From an uncultured Chloroflexales bacterium (lineage in GTDB: Bacteria; Chloroflexota; Chloroflexia; Chloroflexales; Chloroflexaceae), in NCBI GenBank assembly GCA_937902315.1, contig CALGUG010000018.1:24235-88234 (forward strand): a DNA stretch of 64,000 nt, given 5' to 3'. Positions 18,441 through 27,466 of this stretch are shown here, in pieces. Position 1 is the first letter of the stretch. Each line of letters opens with the position of its first letter. The position numbers were made by a program, and so were the translations under genes. The notes under the pieces are model-generated. The model ran no database searches. It was not told the origin of the DNA and was given only the letters and a program-made list of their open reading frames with translations.

Positions 18441-19964
18441 ATGGTACAGTTGGACAAGCAGACCTATGCCGCGCATCTCAACGCCACCTATCAAATCGCT
18501 AGCGAAGGCCCAATCACCGATTTTGTTACTCGTCGCAATGGGCGACTGCTGCTCGGTGACCGAATCGATTTAAACAGTTTGGCCGAGCGCTACGGCGCTC
18601 CTCTAGAAGTGGCGTTTTGTCCTCAGATTACAACCCAGATTCAGACCATGCAAGATTGGGCTGAAACGGCGCGACAAGCGGTTAAGTATGAGGGATCATT
18701 TGTATACGCCTACGCCACCAAAGCGAACTTCGCTGCGGAAGTCGTTCGCACGGCTCTGCAGTCGGGTGCGCACTACGAAACATCGGCGACGGCAGACGTA
18801 TACATCGCGCGACAACTTTGGCATGATGGGGTGTTGCCCAAAGGGCGACTGATCTGCTGTAACGGCTCGAAAGAGTCGTCGTATCTTGAAGGCATTGCGG
18901 CGCTCCGTCGCGATGGCTGTACTACTGTTATTCCCATTCTCGATGATATAGATGAGTTCGAAGTGCTCAGCGCCAGTGTACTGCCCTTCCAATTCGGTGT
19001 GCGCGAGCGAGCACCACACCGCGCCCATATCGGCAACAATCGCTTTGGCCTGAGCGCCAGCGAGATCAACTATGTGGCGCGCCGTATTCAGAATACGCCC
19101 CACAGCCTAACGGTCTATCACGCTATGGCTGGCAGCCAGCTCGAGCATGTCGACCAATGGCTAGAAGCGCTGACGATCTCGCTCGAAGCCTATTGCAAGC
19201 TGCGCCAGTGGGTTCCAACTCTGAAGTATTTCAACTTCGGCGGCGGTATGCCGACCTCAGCTTACAAGCTAGGTTTTAACTTCGACTATCAAGGTTTTCT
19301 GATCAAGCTCTTGACGCGCGTTCAAGAGGTCTGCGCACGCTTTGATGTACCGGTTCCTGATCTGATCGGTGAATTTGGCCGCTACACCGTAGCCAGCCAC
19401 AGCGTCTATCTGTTTGAGGTTGGTCAGGTGAAGGCAGGCGAGTTCGGCGACCCCGATTGGTTTTTGATCAACGGCAGTCTTATGGTATCGCTGCCCGATA
19501 GCGTTTTAGTTGAGGGCCAGCAGTTTGTGGTTCTACCGCTCGACGGCTGGGATCGTCCCATCCGCGAGGTACGCCTCGCCGGGCGGCGCACCTGCGATTC
19601 AGACGACTACTACCCGCGCGAGGGCGATCCGCCCTTGATTTTGCCCGAAACGGGGCGCGGCCAGATCGTGGCGATCTTCGGTGTCGGCGCCTATCAGCAG
19701 ATGATCTCGGGGCGGGGCGGAGCACACCACTGCCTTACTCCGGAGCCACGCCGCATCGTGATCGAAGAGGTCAAGGGCCAACTGGTGATCAACGATATTC
19801 CGGCCCAGAGCTTGGCGAGCATCAATCGGCACTTAGGCTACCCCGCGACCTCGACCCGCCGCCCGGCCAAGCCACAGCCCGCTTCAAACAACCGCATGGG
19901 TATGCGCTTGACGATGCGCCCGCAGCTTCGTCGTCAGAGCCGCAACCATCGTCGGGCTGCTTAA
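18441..19964 (+). CDS. Arginine decarboxylase, short form (fold III PLP enzyme)
   Basis: The 507-residue protein resembles the shorter arginine decarboxylases found in Bacteroidetes rather than the long SpeA of Proteobacteria. It would convert arginine to agmatine for polyamine synthesis. The PLP lysine is expected at Lys94 in YAYATKANF. Supporting motifs are LICCNGSKE, the glycine loop YFNFGGGMPTS, IGEFGRYTV, TCDSDDYYPREG (active-site Cys and Asp from the partner subunit) and GAYQQMISGRGGAHHCL. About 45 C-terminal residues are rich in Arg and Pro and look like an extension. AGGAGG lies just before the ATG. The structured leader upstream may control it. No agmatinase gene is adjacent. Confidence 0.82.
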   Translation: MVQLDKQTYAAHLNATYQIASEGPITDFVTRRNGRLLLGDRIDLNSLAERYGAPLEVAFCPQITTQIQTMQDWAETARQAVKYEGSFVYAYATKANFAAEVVRTALQSGAHYETSATADVYIARQLWHDGVLPKGRLICCNGSKESSYLEGIAALRRDGCTTVIPILDDIDEFEVLSASVLPFQFGVRERAPHRAHIGNNRFGLSASEINYVARRIQNTPHSLTVYHAMAGSQLEHVDQWLEALTISLEAYCKLRQWVPTLKYFNFGGGMPTSAYKLGFNFDYQGFLIKLLTRVQEVCARFDVPVPDLIGEFGRYTVASHSVYLFEVGQVKAGEFGDPDWFLINGSLMVSLPDSVLVEGQQFVVLPLDGWDRPIREVRLAGRRTCDSDDYYPREGDPPLILPETGRGQIVAIFGVGAYQQMISGRGGAHHCLTPEPRRIVIEEVKGQLVINDIPAQSLASINRHLGYPATSTRRPAKPQPASNNRMGMRLTMRPQLRRQSRNHRRAA

Positions 19965-19999
19965 CATCAAGCCAAACAGTTGTAATAACGAGCATCGTG

Positions 20000-20039
20000 C
20001 GATCTGAGCCTTGAAACCGAGGCTCAGATCGTTTTTTTT
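20000..20039 (+). terminator. Rho-independent terminator of the arginine decarboxylase gene
   Basis: An 11-bp perfect stem (20000-20010 with 20021-20031) is followed by T8. Confidence 0.92.
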
Positions 20040-20154
20040 GTCCTTGATAACAAATCTGGTAGGTCTCTGGGTGTTTTGGGCTTTGGCAAAGTTAGGGCTG
20101 ATCACTAACCCGTTTGCTTGCTATCGCTGCGGCTAAGTTTTGCCCCAAACAGAA

Positions 20155-20530
20155 GATCTTTGGCGCGTCCGCCTTCGGCTACCAGCATCCCGCCCAACAA
20201 ACAAGGCTTCTATTTGTGTGCCGAAAGCCCTCCTCAAGGCCGACAATTCTCGTATGATAGCAAATCTGGTTGATTACTTTCTATTTAGCCTTGGGCAAAG
20301 TGGAACTTGACCCCGGGTTTGTTTTCTGCCTTACAAGAGCGCAAGTCTTTAAACGGATTTAGTATGACTATGCTTATGCTCGTTGTGATAGGAGATGGGT
20401 CGGTATAGGGGTGTGTGAGGGCGGTCTCGGGCAGGCGAGATAGACGCCTGTGGCAACGGACAGAAGGCTGATAGCCGTAGGCGGACGCGGTTAAGACCCT
20501 CTTTGAGGAAGAGACCTTGCCGCTAGAGCG
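20155..20530. repeat. Repeat block with two opposed R1 cores flanking an R2
   Basis: An R1 core in plus orientation lies at 20165-20182. A diverged R2 in minus orientation spans 20257-20365, and a second R1 core in minus orientation lies at 20471-20488. The order R1(+)/R2(-)/R1(-) occupies most of the gap between the decarboxylase and the acetyltransferase gene. Confidence 0.8.
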
Positions 20531-20658
20531 TTGAAGTGAGCGAGAAGATTTAGAAGCAGCTATGCTTCTCGTGCAATTGAACAGTGTGGTACTATAGCCA
20601 GCACAAACGGGGTTTCCCCACTGGCAAATGGGCAACAACAGGATGCAACGAGGAAGAC

Positions 20659-21558
20659 ATGGAAATCCAAAACCTTACTCCCAACGATTTACCGGCCCTA
20701 GCATCTTTATGTCAACTAACTTTGCCGTACGATAGCTGGTCTGTAGACCTGCTCGAATATCAATTGTTGGAGCAGCCCAACGCCAATCCGGCCCATCAAC
20801 TGCTGGCTTGGCAAGGCTCACAACTGGTCGGCGCCATGCTAGGCGGCACACGCGACACCGAGGAGGGAACCCAAGGCTGGGTGCGACTGTTCGCAACTCA
20901 CCCGCGCCAACAGCGGCGGGGTGTTGCTAGCAGGCTTTTACAAGAGTTTGAACGACGCATGCAAGCCGATGGTATCAACAAGATCGCGATCGCCAATAGC
21001 GTGCCCTGCTACTTCTGGCCCGGTTTGGATGTACGCTATACTGCGGCTTTTTGCTTTTTGCAGCGCCACGGCTACCAACGCAGCGGCGACGGCATCAATA
21101 TGTATGTTGACCTGAACAGCCAATCGTGGGATACCTCCGACGAAGAGGCCTTTTTATCTTTGGAAGGCTTCAAGATACGGCGTCTGCAGCCAAACGATCG
21201 AATCGCCTTTAGCGATTGGCTCTTGCGCACTTGGGGCCCGGCCTGGCAAGCTGAGGGCTTGCTGACGCTCAAGCGCGACCCGATCACCTGCTTTGTGGCC
21301 GAATACAACGGGCGGATCTGCGCCTTTGCGGCCTATGGGGTCACATCGTTCCCCTATAGCTTCGGCCCAACCGGCACAGAAGAGGCGTTGCGCGGCAAAG
21401 GTTTGGGGCGCGTGCTCTTCTACCGCTGTATGCAAGATCTCAAAGAGCATGGGCACAACTTCGCCGAAGTTTCGTGGGTTGGCCCGATCACGTTTTATGC
21501 AAAAGTCGCCAATGCGACTATTCATCGTGTCTTTTGGTATTTAGAAAAGTCTCTATAA
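20659..21558 (+). CDS. Dual-GNAT-domain acetyltransferase
   Basis: The 299-residue protein has two GNAT folds in tandem (about 1-160 and 170-299). The first has the acetyl-CoA loop in VRLFATHPRQQRRGVASRLLQEFER. The second has FGPTGTEEALRGKGLGRVLFYRCM. Tandem GNAT proteins include mycothiol synthase, but the substrate here cannot be named. I chose the ATG at 20659 because GAGGAAG precedes it; the frame is open to 20584. The gene is followed after 3 bp by a glycosyltransferase gene, so the two form an operon and may act on the same glycan or glycoconjugate. Confidence 0.82.
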   Translation: MEIQNLTPNDLPALASLCQLTLPYDSWSVDLLEYQLLEQPNANPAHQLLAWQGSQLVGAMLGGTRDTEEGTQGWVRLFATHPRQQRRGVASRLLQEFERRMQADGINKIAIANSVPCYFWPGLDVRYTAAFCFLQRHGYQRSGDGINMYVDLNSQSWDTSDEEAFLSLEGFKIRRLQPNDRIAFSDWLLRTWGPAWQAEGLLTLKRDPITCFVAEYNGRICAFAAYGVTSFPYSFGPTGTEEALRGKGLGRVLFYRCMQDLKEHGHNFAEVSWVGPITFYAKVANATIHRVFWYLEKSL

Positions 21559-21561
21559 CGC

Positions 21562-22656
21562 ATGACTAAAGTTGTAATCGTTTCAAAAGCCTTAATCGCA
21601 GGAGCAGCCCAACGCAAACTAGAAGAGTTGGCGCGCCATAAAGATATCGAATTGGTGGCGGTCGTTCCGCCCGGTTGGCATGAACCCAAGGTCGGCTGGC
21701 AAATGCTCGAACGGCGCTTTACCACAGGTTATCGCTTAGAAGTGTTGCCAATGGCCTTTAACGGCCGCCACCATTTTCATTTTTACCCTGGTTTAGAAAA
21801 GCTGATTCAGCGCGAGCGCCCCGATGTGTTGCATATGGATGAGGAATCGTTTAATCCGGCGACCTTTCAAGGCATTCGGGCCGGGCAGGCGGTGGGAGCG
21901 CGCTGCTTTTTCTATAACTATGCCAATATCGAACGTTTCTATCCGCCGCCCTTCTCGTGGTTTGAACGATACAACTTTCGCCATGCCCACGCGATCGTGT
22001 GCAATGCCGACGCGGCGAACATTATTCGCAAACACGGTTATCGTGGGCCGATCACAACCTTGCCGCAAGTTGGGGTCGACCCGGAGCTGTTTGCACCAGC
22101 GCCAATTCGTCCGCCCGAGCGGCCCTTTACAGTCGGCTATGTTGGGCGGCTGATAGCGGCCAAAGGCTTACTCGATCTGCTCGAAGCCTGCGCGCCTCTG
22201 CCCTATGTGCATCTTTTATTGGTCGGCAACGGCGAGCTGCGCGAACAGATCGCAGAGCGAGCGCGCGCGCTTGGCATGGCCGATCGGCTCGAGATTCGCT
22301 CGGCTGTCGCCAGCACCGATGTGCCCAACGCCATGCACGATATGGATGTGTTGGTGCTGCCCTCGCGCACAACTAGCACTTGGAAGGAGCAGTTCGGGCG
22401 TGTACTGATCGAAGCTATGAGTTGCGCCATCGCTGTGATCGGCTCGTCGTCGGGCGAGATCCCGAATGTGATTGGGGATGGTGGCTTAGTTTTCCCCGAG
22501 GGAGATATCAAGGCGCTGCGCAATCTGATCGAACGGCTTTATGATCAGCCCAAACTGCGTGCCAAACTCGCCAGCCAAGGGCGCAAACGAGTGTTAAAGC
22601 ACTATACCCAAACTGCAGTGGCCCAAGCCTATGCAGAGCTGTATCGCTCTGGCTAA
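21562..22656 (+). CDS. Glycosyltransferase family 4
   Basis: A 364-residue GT-B enzyme. The C-terminal donor-binding domain shows FTVGYVGRLIAAKGLLDLLEA, then VLVLPSRTTSTWKEQFGRVLIEAMSCAIAVIGSSSGEIP, with the EX7E motif typical of GT4. The N-terminal half, which binds the acceptor, includes DVLHMDEESFN. It starts 3 bp after the stop codon of the dual-GNAT gene, so translation is probably coupled. Sugar and acceptor are unknown. No other cell-surface polysaccharide genes are adjacent. Confidence 0.88.
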   Translation: MTKVVIVSKALIAGAAQRKLEELARHKDIELVAVVPPGWHEPKVGWQMLERRFTTGYRLEVLPMAFNGRHHFHFYPGLEKLIQRERPDVLHMDEESFNPATFQGIRAGQAVGARCFFYNYANIERFYPPPFSWFERYNFRHAHAIVCNADAANIIRKHGYRGPITTLPQVGVDPELFAPAPIRPPERPFTVGYVGRLIAAKGLLDLLEACAPLPYVHLLLVGNGELREQIAERARALGMADRLEIRSAVASTDVPNAMHDMDVLVLPSRTTSTWKEQFGRVLIEAMSCAIAVIGSSSGEIPNVIGDGGLVFPEGDIKALRNLIERLYDQPKLRAKLASQGRKRVLKHYTQTAVAQAYAELYRSG

Positions 22657-22673
22657 TAGCTTTGCACGGTTTG

Positions 22674-22863
22674 TAGCGGAACTTGACTATGTTTGTTATT
22701 TGGAATTTCGTGCCGTTGCGCGAAATTCCAAATAGCTTTTCCCCTAGTTGCTCGTACTCTGCAGAACTTCTCTTTTTTGATGCTTGCCCCGTTTTTCGCC
22801 GTCCATCGTGTGCTCGTCGAAAGAGCAGATCTGAAATTCAAAAAGTGCAAACGGATTTGGTAT
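22674..22863 (-). repeat. R2 element in minus orientation, interrupted by a hairpin
   Basis: It begins near GCGGAACTTGAC and ends in ACGGATTTGGTAT at 22863. The left terminal repeat is missing. A hairpin of the ATTTCGC family is nested at 22697-22734. Confidence 0.7.
22697..22734. repeat. ATTTCGC-family hairpin
   Basis: A 17-bp stem (22697-22713 with 22718-22734) has one G-U pair and a 4-nt loop. The outer arm reads TATTTGG. Confidence 0.85.
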
Positions 22864-23072
22864 CATATTAACGCCTAGACCGCCTCACTGATCTAGCTGA
22901 TCTGCAGCACTGCTTCCCTTACCAACCTACGTACAAGCGCCCCGATCAGCGACTTCTATACTTTTTATGGGATAGAAGCTTAAAATCAACCCTAGGAGCG
23001 ATCCAAGGCGATCACAGATCTGTTACCATAGCTCAATAGCCCAAACCGTTCAGCCAGCATCAGGAGTATCTT

Positions 23073-23705
23073 GTGAGATCAGGAAAAATCTTCCTTCTGC
23101 TGATAGGATTCATCTTTCTTATTGCAGGTCTGATCGTCGGTCTCGGAGTTCCCTGGTTTATCAGCCAAGATTCAGCGCGCGTCTTAGCTCTGCCTGTTTC
23201 GGATCTGGCTAGCCTCAGCCAACAAGAGCCAGGCAGCGAAGTGGTGATCGAAGCGCGTATCAGCCCTGAGAGCAAGAAACAGTTCGACGATTACGTCGCT
23301 TATCGTCAAGAGCGTCAAGAGCGCGTACGACGAGACGGCAGATACCGCACCGAATGGCGCACGGAGTTAACAGTAACCCCGCCGCTCAAAGTCGAGCTTG
23401 AAAACGAAACTATTCAGATCAGAAACGATACCTATAACTTTGGAGAGCTGCAAAACCAGCGCGAGGTACGCATCAACAATGAACTACACCGCATCAGCGG
23501 TATCCGCCACAACGACTCGGTGGTTGTGATCGGCAAACTACGCTCGAACAACGACGGAATCGTGATCGATGCTGATGTGGTAAGCGTTGGCACGAAATCC
23601 GACTATCTCGACAGCCAAAACGAAGCCTGGTGGATTATGGTGATCTTAGGTTGGCTCTTTATTATAGTCGGCTCGCTCTTGATCTGGCTTGGTTTCCGGC
23701 GTTAA
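23073..23705 (+). CDS. Small membrane protein of unknown function with two terminal helices
   Basis: I do not recognise a named family. The 210-residue protein starts at a GTG with CAGGAG upstream. It has one membrane helix at residues 6-30 and another at about 186-206, with a charged domain of about 150 residues between them that would lie on one face of the membrane. The middle contains a strongly charged YRQERQERVRRDGRYRTEWR stretch and a beta-rich part (SVVVIGKLRSNNDGIVIDAD) resembling an OB-like or GIDE-like module. The layout fits a membrane-anchored accessory protein. It is a single gene with its own terminator. Confidence 0.7.
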   Translation: MRSGKIFLLLIGFIFLIAGLIVGLGVPWFISQDSARVLALPVSDLASLSQQEPGSEVVIEARISPESKKQFDDYVAYRQERQERVRRDGRYRTEWRTELTVTPPLKVELENETIQIRNDTYNFGELQNQREVRINNELHRISGIRHNDSVVVIGKLRSNNDGIVIDADVVSVGTKSDYLDSQNEAWWIMVILGWLFIIVGSLLIWLGFRR

Positions 23706-23727
23706 GGTTCATTAGACATATTTTTTG

Positions 23728-23770
23728 AAGAGGTCTTTGGGATTTATCCACTCCCGAGACCTCTTTTTTT
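23728..23770 (+). terminator. Rho-independent terminator
   Basis: AAGAGGTCT (23728-23736) pairs with AGACCTCTT (23757-23765), and the right arm runs into a long T tract to 23770. Confidence 0.88.
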
Positions 23771-23806
23771 GTCTGCTTTACGAAAACTAGGCCACTTTTC
23801 AAAAAA

Positions 23807-23835
23807 TTGACAGGATGCCAACTATGGCATATACA
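23807..23835 (+). promoter_or_regulatory. Strong sigma-70 promoter for the isomerase gene
   Basis: TTGACA (23807-23812), a 17-bp spacer and TATACA (23830-23835). The start codon lies about 50 bp downstream at 23887. Confidence 0.8.
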
Positions 23836-23886
23836 TAGACACTACAAAAACTCGTTTCTATAATTCAGCCCTAAAAGGATACAACG

Positions 23887-24753
23887 ATGTTTAGCGCATT
23901 GAGTCCGGGCAATGTTGGCATTCAAGCCAAGTCATTGGATGCTGCGATTCTCGCAGCTCAACAGGGAGGTTTTGCAGGCCTGGAACTGTCGATTCAGCAA
24001 GTCGCTGATCTGATCGATCAGCAGGGTGTCGAGGCAGTGACAGGTGCGTTGAGCGCAGCAGGGCTACGAGTTGCTGGCTGGGGCCTGCCGATCGACTGGC
24101 GCAACAGCGAGGCGGCTTGGCATGAAGGCTTGGCAGCGCTGCCACGTCTTGCGAAAGCGGCCCAAGCGGTCGGCGCTACACGAGTATGCACTTGGATTAT
24201 GCCCTGTTCTAATGAACGCGACTACGCTGAAAACCGCGCCTTCCATATCGAACGGCTCAAACCGGTGGCCCAGATCTTGGCCGAACACGGTCAGAACTTC
24301 GGACTCGAATTTGTGGGGCCGAAAACGCTACGCGACACCCAGCGCTATCCCTTCATCTACACTATGGAGGGCATGTTGGCGATGGGCGAAGAGATCGGGC
24401 CGAACGTCGGCTTGCTGCTGGACTGCTTCCACTGGTTCACCTCGCATGGCACAATCGCCGAACTCGAAGCGCTGCGTCCAGAACAAGTAGTGTATGTACA
24501 CATCAACGATGCTCAGGCGGGCCTAAGCGCAGACGAACAGATCGATAACCGTCGCGCGCTGCCGGGCGAAACAGGCGTGATCGATATCAACGGCTTTCTA
24601 AAGGCACTCGACAAAATCGGCTATGACGGTCCGATCGTCTGCGAGCCATTTAAAAAAGAGCTGAGCGAACTTGCCAGCGACGCCGAGCGCAGCAAAGTCG
24701 TTGGTGATGCGATCCGCAAGGTGCTGGCTCAGGCAGGAATTAGAGAAGCATAA
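23887..24753 (+). CDS. Sugar phosphate isomerase/epimerase-like TIM barrel
   Basis: A 288-residue protein of the xylose-isomerase-like/AP-endonuclease-2 superfamily. Metal-site motifs are LGLEFVGP-type FGLEFVGP, GLLLDCFHWFTSHG, VVYVHINDAQAG and a late IVCEPFKKEL. These supply the Glu, Asp/His, His/Asp and Glu ligands of a divalent metal. Such proteins interconvert ketoses or inositol derivatives, and the exact substrate is unknown. AAAGGA precedes the ATG. A second, diverged family member lies at 27467-28291. Confidence 0.85.
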   Translation: MFSALSPGNVGIQAKSLDAAILAAQQGGFAGLELSIQQVADLIDQQGVEAVTGALSAAGLRVAGWGLPIDWRNSEAAWHEGLAALPRLAKAAQAVGATRVCTWIMPCSNERDYAENRAFHIERLKPVAQILAEHGQNFGLEFVGPKTLRDTQRYPFIYTMEGMLAMGEEIGPNVGLLLDCFHWFTSHGTIAELEALRPEQVVYVHINDAQAGLSADEQIDNRRALPGETGVIDINGFLKALDKIGYDGPIVCEPFKKELSELASDAERSKVVGDAIRKVLAQAGIREA

Positions 24754-25437
24754 TCACAGGGAAGATCGGGGCGGCTATACAACTAGATAGCCGCTCCTCT
24801 CAAACTTGTTCTAAGGCTTGCGCTTAGAACTGCTAGATCTTGTACAACACGATAGGCTCTTTGAAAACTGATAAGCTTTGGGCCGCAACGATTGCTGACG
24901 ACCTACGTTCTCGTTCGTACACAGCTTCAGTGTCTGCTCATATTCAACCATACGTAACGCGGTACAAGCTCTTCTAACCTCCTACCTACCTCCTCCGAAG
25001 ATTGGCCGCCCATTAGCAGCTTGGTTTTGCTCCTCTCCAGCTTCTCACAAGCCCAGCAAAGCATACTGTGCGAACGTACTACAAACGATAAGAGATTATT
25101 TTCACAGACAATCGTTACAGGCAGAGGCACGAAACCAAGCCTTTTCAGCTTTGCAAGAATCAGCTAGATACAGACCTATCCGAGCAATCTGGCAGGCCTG
25201 TGCGAGTTAGCACACTTTAAGACGCAATCTGTTGAACAAGCAACGCAAGATCGCCTGACAGGGTTCGATGTACGCTCATGCGAATCGATTCGCATCGCTT
25301 TATAAATAAGCCGTTTAGCGAGTTTCAGACGCTGTTTGAGATCTTTAGGCAATGTTTACCAATAAAAAGAAACAGGTTACCTGAACAATCTATAGTTACA
25401 TATCTAAACCGCTTACACCATTCTAGACCGTACGTAG
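24754..25437. other. Intergenic region upstream of the marR remnant
   Basis: An 8-bp hairpin (24771-24778 with 24787-24794) may end the isomerase transcript. The rest carries no frame with a ribosome-binding site and no R1 or R2 repeat. Its base composition is more AT-rich than the genes. It could be decayed coding DNA continuous with the marR remnant. Confidence 0.45.
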
Positions 25438-25854
25438 ACCCTACCACTCCTCAATCGCATTGTCGCAACCGAAGTAGGCAACGAAGCCGGTGAAACGATG
25501 ACCATTGCCCAATGTCGGGTGCTGGCCCTTTTGATAGAGGCCTTAGACCTTGAGCGAGCTTGCCAAAGAGTGCCAATGCGGTTTGCTAAGTCTGGGCGAA
25601 CTGCTAACCCGTTTATACACGGTTCGTTTTCACGTGTTTCCCAGCAACTGCAACTGGCATCTAAACCAACGCTAACTCGGCTAGGTAAAGCGTACCCTTA
25701 ACACATTGAAGAGCAACTCTTGAAGCGGTTACAAGCAGCTATGGAAGAACTCAGCCCTGAAGAACGTACAGCGATTCAAATTGCGTTAGCCGCACTGCAT
25801 CGCGTATTAATCCAAGAGGAAGATTATGGGGACTCTGAACGTTCGCCAACCTAA
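25438..25854 (+). pseudogene. Decayed MarR-family regulator
   Basis: Three reading frames together give a MarR protein. Frame 1 (25438 to about 25545) reads LPLLNRIVATEVGNEAGET followed by MTIAQCRVLALL. Frame 2 (about 25547-25600) reads TLSELAKECQCG and LGELLTRL, the recognition-helix region. Frame 3 (about 25675-25854) reads HIEEQLLKRLQAAMEELSPE and ERTAIQIALAALHRVLIQEE, the dimerisation helix. At least two frameshifts and several stops separate the parts, and the N terminus is degraded. The final frame overlaps the start of the MFS gene by 29 bp, as expected for a former marR-exporter operon. Confidence 0.72.
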
Positions 25855-27154
25855 CGAAAAGATTATCGCAAACGAAGCAGCTTTGTTACCACAGCGCACC
25901 GGATGGTTCGCCAAACTCAAACACGGCTTTCGGGCGCTTGAAATACGAAATTACCGCATATTTTGGACTGGTCATCTCATCTCGCAAACGGGTAGTTGGA
26001 TGCAGCGCACCGCCCAAGACTGGCTGGTATTGCAACTGACCCATTCGCCCTTCGCGGTAGGAGTCGTCACCGCTCTGCAATTCCTCCCGGTTCTGCTCTT
26101 ATCGCTGATCGGCGGGGTATTGACAGACCGCTTTTCCAAACATCGCCTTGTGATCGTCACCCAAGTGGCGGCCCTGCTTCAAGCGCTGATCTTCACCATC
26201 TTGGTCTACACAGGCCTGATTCAGCTCTGGCAGGTCTATCTACTGGCGCTGCTGCAAGGTATCATCACGGCGATTGATAATCCGGTGCGCCAAACCTTTG
26301 TGATCGAACTGGTGGGACGCGAGCGCCTTGTGAACGCCGTTGCGCTCAACTCGATGCTCTTTAACGGCTCGCGTATTGTCGGGCCTGCATTAGCCGGGTT
26401 GATGATCGCACGAGCTAGCAGCGAACTAAGCGGAATCGGTTTGGTCTTGTTGGTGAACACCATCTCGTTTGTCGCCGTACTATACGGTTTATTCCGCATC
26501 GATCGCTCGCAACTGAATGTCTCACAACCAGCACCAGCGGGCAAGATCGGCTCGCACCTGCTTGAAGGCTTGCGGTACGTTTGGAAGACCCCCTCGGTCA
26601 TGCTGATTATGATCGTAGTGGCTGCGATCGGCACCTTCGGCTATAACTTCAGCGTGGTGCTGCCGCTGCTCTCCGGCTTCGTGCTCCACACCGACGCCCA
26701 AGGCTTCGGCAATCTCTCGGCCTTTTTGGGCTTTGGTTCTGTTGTAGGCGCTTTGGGTGTGGCCTATATGCGCAAGGTCACGATCTGGCGTTTGATCATC
26801 GGCTCGACTGTATTTAGTATTTTGTTCGCCGCTGTGGCGGTCTCTTCAAACTACGCGCTTTCGAGCGGCCTCTTAGTCGCGCTCGGCTTCGCTGGCATTC
26901 TCTTTTCGACCAGCGCCAACACCTTGTTGCAACTCATTGTGCCCGACGAGCTGCGCGGACGAGTGATGAGCATCTACATGCTGCTGTTTGCGGGGAGCAC
27001 GCCGATCGGCGGCCTGTTGACCGGCGCGCTGTCCGACCGAATCGGCGTTTCTGAAGCATTGCTGGTATGCGCAGCGCTCTGTTTGTTAGGCGTCGGAATC
27101 GCAATGCTCTACAAACGCAACAACTCGGCCCCAAACACCACCAACCCTGTCTAA
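25826..27154 (+). CDS. MFS exporter (MFS_3/enterobactin-exporter-like)
   Basis: A 442-residue transporter with 12 predicted helices. The N terminus contains the family's FRALEIRNYRIFWTGHLISQ and GSWMQRTAQDWLVLQLT motifs, then GGVLTDRFSKHRLV (motif A). DNPVRQTFVIELV and NGSRIVGPALAGLMI are also typical of this group. Substrates vary (siderophores, drugs), so none is named. AAGAGGAAG precedes the ATG. It overlaps the 3' end of the decayed marR gene, so it has probably lost its repressor. Confidence 0.9.
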   Translation: MGTLNVRQPNEKIIANEAALLPQRTGWFAKLKHGFRALEIRNYRIFWTGHLISQTGSWMQRTAQDWLVLQLTHSPFAVGVVTALQFLPVLLLSLIGGVLTDRFSKHRLVIVTQVAALLQALIFTILVYTGLIQLWQVYLLALLQGIITAIDNPVRQTFVIELVGRERLVNAVALNSMLFNGSRIVGPALAGLMIARASSELSGIGLVLLVNTISFVAVLYGLFRIDRSQLNVSQPAPAGKIGSHLLEGLRYVWKTPSVMLIMIVVAAIGTFGYNFSVVLPLLSGFVLHTDAQGFGNLSAFLGFGSVVGALGVAYMRKVTIWRLIIGSTVFSILFAAVAVSSNYALSSGLLVALGFAGILFSTSANTLLQLIVPDELRGRVMSIYMLLFAGSTPIGGLLTGALSDRIGVSEALLVCAALCLLGVGIAMLYKRNNSAPNTTNPV

Positions 27155-27172
27155 GCTGGTTCTTAGCCTTTT

Positions 27173-27214
27173 GTTATGTGAGATTTCGCGTGAGCGTATG
27201 AAATCTCACATAAC
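27173..27214. repeat. ATTTCGC-family hairpin
   Basis: A 15-bp perfect stem (27173-27187 with 27200-27214) has outer arm GTTATGTGAG and an asymmetric inner part. It lies 18 bp after the MFS stop codon. Confidence 0.85.
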
Positions 27215-27328
27215 GTTCGCCCCGATCTTTCTCACGCGTTGCGAGCGTGCAAGGTTGAAAGAGGAAGTGTACAAGCATTGAGACGCCGATGCAGCGGCGA
27301 GCGACCCTTCTTTGGGGAAGGCGACTTG

Positions 27329-27346
27329 GTAGCCGTAGGCGGACGC
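27329..27346 (-). repeat. R1 core
   Basis: The R1 core lies in minus orientation within the convergent gap between the MFS gene and the isomerase gene. The usual downstream GGAACGAATGGAAGG follows. Confidence 0.8.
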
Positions 27347-27466
27347 GCTAAGGAACGAATGGAAGGAAGAGAACTCTTCCGCCAAAGCAATACGCGCTTG
27401 CTCGCACAAGGTCGAGAGAGATTCCGCATAAACAAGCGAAATCTCTCTCAGCTCTTTCGCGCCGGC

